From: Natrononativus amylolyticus
GTDB lineage: Archaea > Halobacteriota > Halobacteria > Halobacteriales > Natrialbaceae
Direction: 5' to 3'
NCBI RefSeq assembly: GCF_024362525.1
Contig: NZ_CP101458.1
Coordinates: 186,001 to 250,000 of the forward strand
Length of the DNA stretch: 64,000 nucleotides
Below the pieces are notes generated by a model. The model had not been told where the DNA came from and searched no databases. It saw only the letters and a list, made by a program, of their open reading frames with translations. Positions 8,130 through 19,001 of this stretch are shown in pieces (positions within the stretch are counted from its first letter, which is position 1; each line of letters opens with the position of its first letter). The position numbers were made by a program, and so were the translations under genes.

Positions 8130-9893
8130 TTACAATCGCTCTTTTACGGTTCGAGCCGTCTTTTCGCCCACCCCCGACACGCTCTGCAGATCCTCGAGAC
8201 TCGCCTCCCGCACGTTCTCGACGCTGCCGAACCGCCCCAGCAGGCGCTTTCTGGTTTCGGGGCCGATCCCCGGCACGTCGTCCAGGACTGTCGAAACGTC
8301 GTCGCGGATCGTCTGGTGGTACTGCACCGCGAAGCGGTGGGCCTCGTCGCGCACCCGCTGGAGGAGGTGGAGGTGGGGGGCGTCCCGCGGCCAGGAGAAC
8401 TGCCGGTCCGGGGTGATCACCGTCTCCTCGGCCTTCGCCAGCGCGACGGCGGGGACGTCCCAGCCCACCTCGGCGAGGGCGTCGCGGGCGGCCTCGAGCT
8501 GGCCCTCGCCGCCGTCGATCACGAGCAGGTCGGGGTCGGAGCGGTCGTCGCGGCCCTCGACGGCGCGCTCCGCCCGCCAGCGGATCAGCGCGCGCATGTT
8601 GTCGTAGTCGTCGTTTCGGTCCTCGAGTTTCTTGCGCCGGTAGTCGGTCTTCTCCGCGCTCCCGTCGACGAAGGTCACGTCGCTCCCCACCGCCGACTTG
8701 CCGTGGGCATGGCTCACGTCGAACCCCTCGAGCCGTCGGGCCGACTCGAGACCGAGCGCGTCGGCGAGGGCTCCACACTCGTCCCGGCGACCGACGTTTC
8801 TTCGGGCGTTCTTGAGCGCGAGGTCGACCAGTTTCGCCTCCCGCCCCGCACCCGGAACGCGGACGGCGACGCCCTCCGCTGCGAGCCAGGACGCGACCTC
8901 CGCGTCCTCGAGTCGTTCCGAGAGCAAGACGGCGTCCGGCAGGCTCCGCTCGGCGTAGTACTGGACGAGGAAGGCGGCCAGAACGGCCGGAACACCCCGC
9001 TCGCTCGCAGCCCCGTCGCCGCCAGCAGTCGCCGCGTCGGAGCCCTCGAGGCTGTGTCGCTCCCGATCGACCAGTTTCCCGCCCTCGGCGCGCAGGCGGG
9101 CCACCGTGGCGTCGTCGCCTTCGATCGCCACACCGAGCACGTCGACGGTGTGCTCGCCGCCCGTCGTCTGGACGGCCTCGCCGCCCTCGCCGTGGAAGCT
9201 CTCGACGGCCTCGAGACGATCTCGAAGGTTCGCCGCCCGCTCGAAGTTCTTCGCCTGAGCGGCGGCCTCCATCTCCCGGCGCAGCGGATCCGCGAGAATC
9301 CCGGTTTCGCCCTCGAAGAAGCGCTCGACGGCGGTCACGTCCTCCCGGTAGCTCTCGAGGTCGATCTCGCGGGTACAGGGGGCGGTACAGAGCCCCATCT
9401 CGTGGTCGAGACAGGGGCGGTCCCGGCCCGCGTACTTGTGGTCCGAGCAGCCGCGGACGCCGTACGTCTCCCGGAGGGCCTTGACGACCGTTTCGACCCG
9501 TCCCTTGTTCGTGAAGGGGCCGTAGACGGTCGCCGCTTCGTTCGGATCGCGGGTGATCTCGATCCGGGGGGCCTCGTGGCCCGTCAGCTGGACCATCGGG
9601 TAGGACTTGTCGTCCTTGAGCCGGACGTTGTAGCGGGGCTGGTGGCGCTTGATCAGGTTGGCCTCGAGCAACAGCGCCTGGGTTTCGGTGTCGGTGACGG
9701 CGATCTCGATTCCGTCGGCGCGATCGACCATCCGCCGGATGCGGGCGCTGCGCGGGTCGGCGTAGGAACGAACCCGCGAGCGCAGGTCGACGGCCTTCCC
9801 GACGTACAGTGTGGTGCTGCCCTCGCGGAACTGGTAGACGCCGGGCTCGCGCGGCAGCGACGTCGCTCGCTCGCGCACCCCTGCTGCGTTCAT
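8130..9893 (-). CDS. uvrC: UvrABC system protein C (dual-incision nuclease)
   Basis: 587 residues, usual for UvrC. The N-terminal GIY-YIG nuclease domain is visible (GVYQF at 18-22, [13 protein letters not shown] at 29-41) and makes the 3' incision. A UVR motif (about 200-232) contacts UvrB. The RNase H-like domain ([33 protein letters not shown]) makes the 5' incision. Tandem helix-hairpin-helix motifs end the protein ([24 protein letters not shown]). A Cys cluster typical of UvrC (CSDH...[13 protein letters not shown]) is present between domains. It works with UvrB, whose gene lies 4.5 kb away. uvrA is not in the window. Confidence 0.97.
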   Translation of the reverse strand: MNAAGVRERATSLPREPGVYQFREGSTTLYVGKAVDLRSRVRSYADPRSARIRRMVDRADGIEIAVTDTETQALLLEANLIKRHQPRYNVRLKDDKSYPMVQLTGHEAPRIEITRDPNEAATVYGPFTNKGRVETVVKALRETYGVRGCSDHKYAGRDRPCLDHEMGLCTAPCTREIDLESYREDVTAVERFFEGETGILADPLRREMEAAAQAKNFERAANLRDRLEAVESFHGEGGEAVQTTGGEHTVDVLGVAIEGDDATVARLRAEGGKLVDRERHSLEGSDAATAGGDGAASERGVPAVLAAFLVQYYAERSLPDAVLLSERLEDAEVASWLAAEGVAVRVPGAGREAKLVDLALKNARRNVGRRDECGALADALGLESARRLEGFDVSHAHGKSAVGSDVTFVDGSAEKTDYRRKKLEDRNDDYDNMRALIRWRAERAVEGRDDRSDPDLLVIDGGEGQLEAARDALAEVGWDVPAVALAKAEETVITPDRQFSWPRDAPHLHLLQRVRDEAHRFAVQYHQTIRDDVSTVLDDVPGIGPETRKRLLGRFGSVENVREASLEDLQSVSGVGEKTARTVKERL

Positions 9894-10085
9894 CGGCGGT
9901 CCTACGTGATCGACGACTTTCAGCCTGACGTCACACGGGCCGCCCGACTTGTACGAGCCGCGACCGCACGCGGCGGTGTCGCCACTCGAGTTTCCGGTCC
10001 GGGTCGAAAAATGCCGTCGTTGAAGGTCGATTCGAAACGCCCTCGACCGTGTCAGTTACCGTAACTGGCGGTCGGTGCGTGACGG

Positions 10086-10568
10086 TTAGACGTCGTCCTC
10101 GGTGTCGGTGTCGTCATCGTCGACGACACCGTCGTCGTCAGCTTCGTCGTCGTCGCCGACGCCATCGTCAGCGTCATCATCATCGCCGACGCCGTCATCC
10201 GCGTCGTCGTCACCGACGCCATCGTCGGCCTCGTCGTCGTCGCCAACGCCGTCGTCATCGCCGACGCCGTCGTCAGCTTCGTCGTCTTCGCCAACGCCAT
10301 CATCTGCATCGTCATCACCGACGCCGTCGTCAGCTTCGTCGTCTTCGCCAACGCCGTCATCTGCACCGTCGTCACCGACGCCGTCGTCGGCCTCGTCGTC
10401 GACGTCCTCTCCAGGAGCGTCGTCGTCAATTCCTTCGTCGTCGACACCGTCGTCACCGCCAGGTCCGCCACAGCCGGCGAGTCCGATCATTACGAGCGCG
10501 AGCGTGACCGCGATGATCGTCCGTCGCTGTGGCAGCGAGCGGCCGAGACGTTCTTTCATGGATGTCAT
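10086..10568 (-). CDS. Lipoprotein of acidic repeats
   Basis: 160 residues: a basic start (RLGRSLPQRR), a hydrophobic helix and the lipobox GLAGC (Cys33), then about 127 residues made almost only of Asp, Gly, Val, Ala and Glu in a repeating DDxADDGVG pattern. The mature part would be an extremely acidic disordered tail anchored by lipid on the cell surface. A second in-frame ATG at 10559 is equally possible. Parts of the repeat are near-identical at DNA level, so its length probably varies between strains. Cation binding or a surface-spacer role are guesses; no enzyme motif exists. Confidence 0.72.
   Translation of the reverse strand: MTSMKERLGRSLPQRRTIIAVTLALVMIGLAGCGGPGGDDGVDDEGIDDDAPGEDVDDEADDGVGDDGADDGVGEDDEADDGVGDDDADDGVGEDDEADDGVGDDDGVGDDDEADDGVGDDDADDGVGDDDDADDGVGDDDEADDDGVVDDDDTDTEDDV
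10261..10374. repeat. Two tandem 57-bp units inside the acidic lipoprotein gene
   Basis: Positions 10261-10317 and 10318-10374 are the same 57 bp with three mismatches (unit positions 39, 49 and 54). Nineteen codons per unit keep the frame. Shorter degenerate copies surround them. This indicates recent in-frame duplication. Confidence 0.85.
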
Positions 10569-10793
10569 GGGTTCGACGCAGGCTACACTGGTCCCGCCGG
10601 GAGTATAAACGGGGTCAGCCGTTTTGCTCAATTCCGGTGCGTTCGATCCCGTTCGCCTCTCGAGACCTAACTGATTCGAATCGCTGAATATATCGATGTA
10701 CAACCGGTCTCGAAGCGGTTTAGGCGGTGGGACATTCCGTGAACTCGGGGCCAACGCGATAGATTCTCCTTAGTGGAGGCGTAACCGCCGTCG

Positions 10794-11063
10794 ATGACCG
10801 ATTCGACCGTCCGGTGCTGGCTCGTCGAACGGAGCGTCGGCGACCGGAACCTCGTCACGCTCGTCTACGCGACGCCCGACGGCCGGCGCTACCGCCGGTA
10901 CGAACGCTCGGCCGTCTCGCTTCGAACCGGCTCGCCCGTGACCGCCGCAGTCACCGTCGACGGGGACGACCTCGAGTCGACGGCCGACGAGGAGACGGTG
11001 GCGCGGTACGCGGCCGAAGCCGAACGCACCGCCGAGCGGTACGATCCGGACGACCCCATCTAG
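10794..11063 (+). CDS. Hypothetical small protein
   Basis: 89 residues, acidic, no membrane segment. The N-terminal half reads like a beta-sheet (RCWLVERSV, NLVTLVYATPDGRRYRRYER, SVSLRTGSPV-like strands), and the C-terminal part is helical (DEETVARYAAEAERTAERYD). A TATA-like CTTAGTGG about 25 bp upstream predicts a leaderless message. No family is recognised. It lies just upstream of the ABC exporter genes on the same strand, but with its own spacing of about 90 bp. Confidence 0.6.
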   Translation: MTDSTVRCWLVERSVGDRNLVTLVYATPDGRRYRRYERSAVSLRTGSPVTAAVTVDGDDLESTADEETVARYAAEAERTAERYDPDDPI

Positions 11064-11156
11064 CACCGCGCGAAGTCCGGACCTGACGAACCACTGCGGC
11101 CACCGGCGGTGCTCGCGGTAACAAACCTTATCGGCCAACGGTGAGACAACTCGTGC

Positions 11157-12074
11157 ATGGCCGCGATCAGGGTCGATGGACTGACGAAAACGTACGGTCG
11201 GACGGTCGCCCTGGACGACCTCTCGTTTCGCGTCGACGAGGGAGAGGTGTTCGGGTTTCTGGGGCCGAACGGCGCCGGCAAGTCGACGACGATCAACGTC
11301 CTCCTCGACTTCGTACGCCCCTCCGCGGGTGAGGCGACGGTGCTCGGACTCGACGCCCACCGCGACAGCCGGGAGATCCGCCGGCGAACCGGCGTCCTCC
11401 CGGAAGGGTACGAGACCTACGACCGCCTCACCGCCCGCCAGCACCTCGAGTTCGCCATCGAGTCCAAGGGGAGCGACGACGACCCCGAGCGACTGCTCGA
11501 GCGCGTCGACCTCGCCGACGCCGTCGACGACAAGACCGGCGGCTACTCGAAGGGGATGGCCCAGCGGCTCATGCTGGCGATGGCGCTGGTCGGCGAGCCC
11601 GAGCTGCTGATCTTAGACGAGCCCTCGACCGGGCTCGACCCCAACGGCGCCCGCGAGATGCGCGAGATCGTCCGCGAGGAGAACGCCCGCGGGGCGACCG
11701 TCTTCTTCTCGAGTCACATCCTGGAGCAGGTCGAAGCCGTCTGCGACCGCGTCGGCATCCTGCGGGCGGGCGAGATGGTCGCCGTCGACACCGTCGAGGG
11801 CCTGCGCGACTCCGTCGCGACGACGACGACCCTCCGGGTGACCGTCGACCGGATCGACGACGACGCCCTCGCGGCCGTGCGCGCCCTCGCGGACGTCGCG
11901 GAGGTCGCGACCGACGAGCGCGAGGAGCCGACGGTCGTCGTCCAGTGTAACGGCTCGAAAACGGCCGTGCTCCGGGAGCTCGAGGACCACGGCCTCGAGG
12001 TGCGTGACTTCGTGACGAAGGAGGCCTCCCTCGACGACGTCTTTCACTCCTACACCGCGGAGGCCCGACCATGA
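11157..12074 (+). CDS. ABC transporter ATP-binding protein (ABC-2 type)
   Basis: 305 residues. Walker A GPNGAGKST (about 42-50), signature YSKGMAQR, Walker B LLILDEPSTGLDPNG and the switch His (FFSSHILEQVEA) are intact. A C-terminal domain after residue 220 is typical of CcmA/NatA-type exporters. It powers the permease encoded immediately downstream, whose start overlaps this stop by 4 nt (ATGA). Such pairs export sodium, drugs, copper-related factors or lipids; the substrate cannot be told. A TATA-like AACCTTATC lies about 29 bp before the ATG. Confidence 0.93.
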   Translation: MAAIRVDGLTKTYGRTVALDDLSFRVDEGEVFGFLGPNGAGKSTTINVLLDFVRPSAGEATVLGLDAHRDSREIRRRTGVLPEGYETYDRLTARQHLEFAIESKGSDDDPERLLERVDLADAVDDKTGGYSKGMAQRLMLAMALVGEPELLILDEPSTGLDPNGAREMREIVREENARGATVFFSSHILEQVEAVCDRVGILRAGEMVAVDTVEGLRDSVATTTTLRVTVDRIDDDALAAVRALADVAEVATDEREEPTVVVQCNGSKTAVLRELEDHGLEVRDFVTKEASLDDVFHSYTAEARP

Positions 12075-12970
12075 GCGCGTCAGACTCCCGGTCCGGCGGG
12101 CCCGCCGTCGACCTCGACCCCGACAGCGTGATCGCGGTCGCGCGAAAGGACTTCCACGATGCCGCCCGCTCGAAGGTGCTGTGGCTGTTGACGACGATCT
12201 TCGTCGCCTTCCTCGGCGGAATGGCGTTCCTGTTCGTCTACCTCGACGACCTGCTCGCCCAGGAGGGCGAGGAGATCGCCGCCGTCAGCCTGATCCTCTT
12301 TCTCGAGCAGCCGGTCGCGTGGCTGTTGCCGCTGATCGGCCTGCTCGTCGGCTACAAGTCCCTCGCGGGCGAGATCGACTCGGGAACCGGGAAGATCCTG
12401 TTCTCGCTCCCGCACTCGAGGCTCGACGTCGTCGTCGGGAAGTTCCTCGGCCGCTCGCTCGTCCTGTGGGCTGCGCTGTTCGCCGGTCTCGCGGTCGCGT
12501 TCGTGATCATCGTCGCGCTGTACGACGAGGTGAACGCCTTCCAGCTGTTCGTCTTCAGCCTGCTCTCGTTGCTGCTCGGGACGGTGTTCGTCGGGATCGG
12601 GGTCGCGATCTCGTCGCTGACGACCTCGACGGGCAAGGCCGCGGCCGGCGTCGTCGGCGTCTTCATCTTCTTTTACTTCGTCTTCGACTCGTTCCGCCTC
12701 GTCGCCTACTACCTGCTCACGGGGAACGTCTTTCCGGAGCCGCCCGCGCCGGGGTGGTACCTGTTCGTCCCCCGGCTGAATCCCATGGGCGCGTACGACG
12801 GGGCGCTCTACGGTCTGCTCCCCGACGCGACGCTCCAGGAGATCGCCTTCTGGCACGAGGGCGAGTTACCGTTCTACCTCTCCGACTGGTTCGCCGTCCT
12901 CATCCTCCTCGCCTGGCTGGTCGTCCCGGTCGCGCTCGGCTACCTCCGATTCAGGAACCTCGATCTGTAG
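12071..12970 (+). CDS. ABC-2 type transporter permease
   Basis: 299 residues, six predicted membrane helices: one after a cytoplasmic N-terminus (LWLLTTIFVAFLGGMAFLF), four in the middle, and one at the end (FAVLILLAWLVVPVALGYL). The motif near residues 97-118 (GYKSLAGEIDSGTGKILFSLP) is typical of NosY/ABC-2 permeases. Overlap of 4 nt with the ATPase gene shows an operon. It forms the membrane pore of an exporter. Substrate unknown. Confidence 0.9.
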   Translation: MSASDSRSGGPAVDLDPDSVIAVARKDFHDAARSKVLWLLTTIFVAFLGGMAFLFVYLDDLLAQEGEEIAAVSLILFLEQPVAWLLPLIGLLVGYKSLAGEIDSGTGKILFSLPHSRLDVVVGKFLGRSLVLWAALFAGLAVAFVIIVALYDEVNAFQLFVFSLLSLLLGTVFVGIGVAISSLTTSTGKAAAGVVGVFIFFYFVFDSFRLVAYYLLTGNVFPEPPAPGWYLFVPRLNPMGAYDGALYGLLPDATLQEIAFWHEGELPFYLSDWFAVLILLAWLVVPVALGYLRFRNLDL

Positions 12971-13272
12971 CAACCGATCTCTGTCGACGACTTTCGTCTC
13001 GTAAACCACCCCTGAATGATACGTCTCCACGGAGAGTTCAACCGCTTCCACGCCGATTACGGTGAGTTCATCCCGGCCGATCGTTCTGTCTCGGTGACTT
13101 GTCCACCGATTAAATCCCTCGTTTTCGACCGTTATCGGGCTTATTCTGGACATAGTTATCCCGGTTTACCTTCCTAACACAGGGATATGCTGGTACCGTC
13201 CGGCAGTCGTTCGCCGGACACCGCTCGCGGCACCGCCGTCGGTGTCACTTCGCAGTACGCAGATTACTACAA
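12971..13272. other. Intergenic region of 302 bp with low GC and a short ORF
   Basis: The stretch is poorer in GC than its neighbours. It holds a plus-strand ORF of 53 codons (13016-13177, starting MIRLHGEFNRFH) without convincing homology or composition, and the hairpin at 13198-13219. It also contains the promoter of the asparagine-synthetase-like gene, though no clear TATA box is seen. I do not call a gene here. Confidence 0.5.
13198..13219. promoter_or_regulatory. Inverted repeat upstream of the asparagine-synthetase-like gene
   Basis: GTCCGGC and GCCGGAC form a perfect 7-bp inverted repeat with an 8-nt spacer, about 55 bp before the ATG at 13273. It could be a regulator site or an mRNA hairpin; there is no further evidence. 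Confidence 0.3.
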
Positions 13273-14997
13273 ATGAAAACCGAACTATTCGGCGTCTTCG
13301 GGGAGTACGAAGGGTTCTCCCGCCACCGCTCTCGCCAGGAGTTCGACGTGGTCGTCGAGGGGCCGTCGATCACCGTTGGCGTTCGCGATCCGCACCTCGG
13401 AACGCCCGGACGAAGCGCCGTCGCAGACACTGACTCGGGGAGTTGTCTCGTCTGGGGAGAGGCGTTTCCGCCGGACGCGGTCGACGCGGACAGCGCCTCG
13501 TGGCTGCTCGAGGCCTACCGCGACCGCGGACGGGATGCGCTCTCGCAGCTTAACGGCTCGTTCATCGCGGTGATCGACACCGCCGAGGAGACGATCGTCG
13601 CGACCGACCCGATCCGATCCTGGGAGTGTTTCTACACCGACGACCACGCCTCGCGGGTCTTCGGAACGAACGCGGCCGCAGTTGCGCGCACGATCGATCG
13701 GCCGACCGTCGACCGGACCTCGCTTCGAGAGTTCATGCACGTCGGGATGGTCTTCGGCGAGGAGACGCTGCTCTCGGAGCTCTCTCGCGTCCCCTTCGAC
13801 GGCTACCTCACCGCGACCGACGTCGGCGGCCTCGAGCGGTTCGTCTACGACCCCCAGGAGTTCGACTACGTCTCGGAGTTGGCCCGCAGGCTGCGCCGGG
13901 CGATCGCCCGACGGAGCGGGTATCCGGGCTCGAGCGGGCTGTTGCTCTCTGCGGGCTACGACTCCCGGCTGTTGCTCTCGCAGGTCCCCTCGATCGAGGA
14001 GTGTTTCACCGTCGGCCACAGCGACAACCCGGAGATCGTTCGCGCCGGCAAACTCGCGAACCAGTACGGCGCGACCCACACGGTGTTCGAACCCGACCAG
14101 CGCTACCTGTACGCCGGCCCCGAGAAAGTCGAGTACGCACAGGGGATCAAGGAGTCGCTGCACATCCACCACGCGGGCTACGCCGACGGCATCGACGTCG
14201 ACACGATCTACCACGGGCTGCTCTGTGACACGCTCATCCGGGGGCACTTCCTCGAGCGCAAGGCGATCGACCTCTTCGGAAAGTCGCTTCCGCTGCCGCC
14301 GCTCGAGTCGAACCCCGACCCCGCGGCGGTGCTCGCCGACCGCTTCGGCTACGTTCCAGAGAAGAGCGAGGCGGTCGTCCGCCACACGAACGTCGGCCCC
14401 GACGACCCCCACTCGTTCGTCCTCGAGTCGATCCGCGAGCAGGTCGAGACCCACGCCCACCGCGGCGTCGACGTCCACACTCGCCTCACCTGTGCGGGAA
14501 TCGCCAACCAGCCGTCGATCCCGTTCCGGACCCACCTCGCGGACAACTACCTCGAGTCGATGCTCGTTACGGACGTCGAACTGCTCGACTGGCACCTGAC
14601 GACGCCGCCGGAACACCACAACACCCGCACGTTCCTCGAGGCGATCAAGCGCCTCGACGACGACATCCTGCGACACACGCCGCCGGACCGTCCGTTCGAG
14701 TCACAGACGGTCAACGCGGTCCAGGGATTCCTCCGGAAGAAGGCGCCGTTCGCCCGCTCGCCGCGGGCGTGGCCGGACCGCTTCGAGATGTTCGACCGGT
14801 ACGACCTCGATCAGGTGCTGTTCCCCGACCAGCCGTCGATCCACGAGCTACCGCCGCGGCACAAACTCCGGGTGAACGACGTCACCGGCTGGCTCGAACA
14901 CTGTATCACCTCCGACGTCGAGTTCGACGAGCTGTTCGCCCCGTCGCCGTCGGACGGGACGGGACAGCTCACCCGCCCCGTACACGGCGGGCGGTAG
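13273..14997 (+). CDS. Asparagine synthetase-related protein lacking the glutaminase Cys
   Basis: 574 residues. The N-terminal part keeps the shape of a class II glutaminase domain (LNGSFIAVIDTAEETIVATDP at about 93-113, EETLLSELSRVPFDGYLT at about 163-180), but residue 2 is Lys, so the catalytic N-terminal Cys is missing. The synthetase domain carries the PP-loop LLSAGYDSRLL (Ser226-Arg232), which binds ATP and adenylates a carboxylate. This resembles AsnB relatives that use free ammonia or another amine, often in surface-sugar or secondary-metabolite pathways. The gene stands alone, ending 8 bp from ligA, which converges on it. The acceptor is unknown. Confidence 0.85.
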   Translation: MKTELFGVFGEYEGFSRHRSRQEFDVVVEGPSITVGVRDPHLGTPGRSAVADTDSGSCLVWGEAFPPDAVDADSASWLLEAYRDRGRDALSQLNGSFIAVIDTAEETIVATDPIRSWECFYTDDHASRVFGTNAAAVARTIDRPTVDRTSLREFMHVGMVFGEETLLSELSRVPFDGYLTATDVGGLERFVYDPQEFDYVSELARRLRRAIARRSGYPGSSGLLLSAGYDSRLLLSQVPSIEECFTVGHSDNPEIVRAGKLANQYGATHTVFEPDQRYLYAGPEKVEYAQGIKESLHIHHAGYADGIDVDTIYHGLLCDTLIRGHFLERKAIDLFGKSLPLPPLESNPDPAAVLADRFGYVPEKSEAVVRHTNVGPDDPHSFVLESIREQVETHAHRGVDVHTRLTCAGIANQPSIPFRTHLADNYLESMLVTDVELLDWHLTTPPEHHNTRTFLEAIKRLDDDILRHTPPDRPFESQTVNAVQGFLRKKAPFARSPRAWPDRFEMFDRYDLDQVLFPDQPSIHELPPRHKLRVNDVTGWLEHCITSDVEFDELFAPSPSDGTGQLTRPVHGGR

Positions 14998-15004
14998 GGC
15001 GGAC

Positions 15005-17122
<2,118 letters not shown>

Positions 17123-17160
17123 TTAACGTTACTGAAGGCGGTTCGGCCGTCGGAAGCCGC

Positions 17161-17511
17161 TCACCGGCTCCACGGGCTGTCACCGAGTTCGCTGCGGATC
17201 ATCGGTCCGACCGCGATTCGACAGTCGGACCGCGGCAGGGCGATACAGAGCAGCGCGTAGCCGTCCGTCAGGTCACCGGCCTCGAGCGCCCGCGGCGGTC
17301 GCCGGTAGTCGACGGCGTCCGCGACGTCGAGGGCGTCGTCCTCGACCGCGAGCACCCGTCCCGCGCAAGTCGTACAGGTCCCCTTCCGGCAGTCGTACGG
17401 GAGCCGCACCCCCTCGCGCAGCGCCGCCTCGAGCACCGTTTCGGACGGCTCGACCGCGACGGTCCGGCTGCGGCCGTCGGGCCACTCGAGGGTGACCTCG
17501 TGGCGGGTCAT
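17161..17511 (-). CDS. [2Fe-2S] ferredoxin
   Basis: 116 residues. The plant-type cluster motif is present: Cys41, Cys46 and Cys49 (DCRKGTCTTCAG) and a distant Cys89 (YALLCIALP). It carries single electrons between oxidoreductases. ATG at 17511 is preferred to a GTG three codons earlier. The C-terminal tail (DCRIAVGPMIRSELG) is standard for short haloarchaeal ferredoxins. It lies between ligA (same strand) and divergent rio1; no redox partner is adjacent. Confidence 0.92.
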   Translation of the reverse strand: MTRHEVTLEWPDGRSRTVAVEPSETVLEAALREGVRLPYDCRKGTCTTCAGRVLAVEDDALDVADAVDYRRPPRALEAGDLTDGYALLCIALPRSDCRIAVGPMIRSELGDSPWSR

Positions 17512-17680
17512 CGCTCGCACCCTGTCGCTTGCCCCCGGTCGGGCGGCTCGCTCATGGAGAGCGTACCGCGGGCAGCGACAAAAGGGTTCGTCGGATCGGG
17601 ACGCCGGCCCACCGGTACCGCGCTGACGGCGGGGAACGATACCCAGTCTTTACCCACCCTCGCATCGTAGACGCGATCAG

Positions 17681-18550
17681 ATGGACACGGGATCGGAGTA
17701 CGGTCTGGTCGACCTCGAGGAGGCCGACGTTCCGGGCGACGAGTGGGAGGAGATCGACGTCTCCGATACGGAGGCCGACCGCATCGCCCGAAAGCGCGAC
17801 CGCGAGTTCGAGCAGTTCGAAGCCCGAATCAAGGACGCCGATCAGTTCAAAGTCGAGCAGTCGGTGTTCGACGACGCCACCTTCGCGGCGCTGTACAAGC
17901 TCGTCCAGGACGGCCACGTCGAGGCCTTCGGCGGGCCGATCTCGACGGGAAAGGAGGCCAACGTCTACCACGCGCTGGGCGACGACCGCGAGGTCGCGGT
18001 GAAGGTCTACCGGATCAACGCCTCGAATTTCCGACAGATGCGCGAGTACCTCGAGGGCGACCCCCGGTTCGAGGGGCTCGGCGGAAAGAAAAAGGACGTC
18101 GTCCTCGCGTGGGTGAAGAAGGAACTCGCCAACTTAGAGCGGGCGCGCAAGGCCGGCGTTCGCGCGCCGGAGCCGATCGCCGCGGAGCGGAACGTCCTCG
18201 TCATGGAGTACATCGGCAACGAGGAGGGCCGGGCGAAGCGCCTCGGGGAGGTCCACGTCGAGAACCCGCAGACGGCGTACGAGGTCATGCGCGAGTACAT
18301 GCGGCGACTCTACTCGGCGGGGCTGATCCACGGCGACCTGAGCGAGTACAACGTCGTCTTCCACGAGGGCCAGCTCGTCGTGATCGACCTCGGGCAGGCG
18401 GTGACCGTCCACCACCCCAACAGCCGCACGTTCTTAGAGCGCGACTGCCACAACGTCGCCGCCTTCTTCCGCCGTCAGGGCCTCGAGGTGAGCGACGACG
18501 ACCTCCTCGAGTTCGTCACCGATCCCGAACCCGACCCCTCGCGAGACTGA
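17681..18550 (+). CDS. rio1: RIO1-family serine protein kinase/ATPase
   Basis: 289 residues. Visible motifs are the glycine-poor loop GGPISTGKEANVYHA, the catalytic loop LIHGDLSEYNVVF and the metal-binding LVVIDLGQAV. The RIO1 kinase acts in late 40S/30S subunit maturation. An acidic N-terminal tail of about 60 residues precedes the domain. A TATA-like GTCTTTACCC about 30 bp upstream predicts a leaderless message. In many archaea rio1 sits with eIF1A and a KH-domain gene; here the KH gene lies 4.9 kb downstream. A zinc-finger microprotein gene follows 45 bp after the stop. Confidence 0.95.
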   Translation: MDTGSEYGLVDLEEADVPGDEWEEIDVSDTEADRIARKRDREFEQFEARIKDADQFKVEQSVFDDATFAALYKLVQDGHVEAFGGPISTGKEANVYHALGDDREVAVKVYRINASNFRQMREYLEGDPRFEGLGGKKKDVVLAWVKKELANLERARKAGVRAPEPIAAERNVLVMEYIGNEEGRAKRLGEVHVENPQTAYEVMREYMRRLYSAGLIHGDLSEYNVVFHEGQLVVIDLGQAVTVHHPNSRTFLERDCHNVAAFFRRQGLEVSDDDLLEFVTDPEPDPSRD

Positions 18551-18563
18551 CCGGACGACCGCG

Positions 18564-18570
18564 ATTTATG
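18564..18570 (+). promoter_or_regulatory. TATA-like box of the zinc-finger microprotein gene
   Basis: ATTTATG centred about 29 bp before the ATG at 18596. The spacing fits a leaderless transcript and supports that the short ORF is a gene. Confidence 0.4.
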
Positions 18571-18595
18571 GACCTCCGGGTCGTACCCGTCTTCG

Positions 18596-18760
18596 ATGTC
18601 CCCGACGAGCCACCGCTGCGTCTGCGGCGCCACCATCCGGTTCCGTCAGGATCTCGAGGTCCGCGACGGCGCGACGAGGCGCCACTGGACGTGCCGCGAC
18701 TGCGGCACGCCGGTTCCCGGTCGGGTCGGCGAGCGGATCAGCCACCAGCACCCCTCGTAG
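18596..18760 (+). CDS. Zinc-finger microprotein (two CxCG-type half-sites)
   Basis: 54 residues, MSPTSHRCVCGATIRF at the start and HWTCRDCGTPVPG in the middle. Two Cys pairs (Cys8/Cys10 and Cys33/Cys36) would hold one zinc ion in a ribbon. The protein is basic for this proteome. Such one-domain CPxCG-related proteins are numerous in haloarchaea, and some influence motility, biofilm or stress. It is not joined to rio1 by overlap, and a TATA-like box lies at leaderless spacing. Support is composition, Cys spacing and promoter position; function unknown. Confidence 0.62.
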   Translation: MSPTSHRCVCGATIRFRQDLEVRDGATRRHWTCRDCGTPVPGRVGERISHQHPS

Positions 18761-19001
18761 GGGCCGCTCGTCCGCGTCCCCCGATCCCCCGCGAACCCCG
18801 GGGCGGTCTCCCCGAACGGAAACCGATCGTCCCGGCCGCTCGCGGCGGTAGTACGAACCGCGGGGTCACTCTCGCCCGACGGGTGGCGGGACCCGTCCGA
18901 CGAGGTCCGGTCACGCCCGCGACCTAGAGCGGCGGAAACGCGAGTGCCGGTCGCGGCCGGCCGGCCGCCAGGTACTTGTCGCTCTCGGAAAACCGACGAC
19001 T

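Noticed and set aside
12866-13153. Minus-strand ORF of 95 codons overlapping the end of the ABC permease gene
   Set aside because: Half lies antisense to a real gene and no RBS, TATA box or homology supports it.
18760-19001. Open frame continuing through the stretch between the microprotein and the lipoprotein
   Set aside because: Very Arg/Pro-rich translation in the wrong frame of rio1; no start signals.
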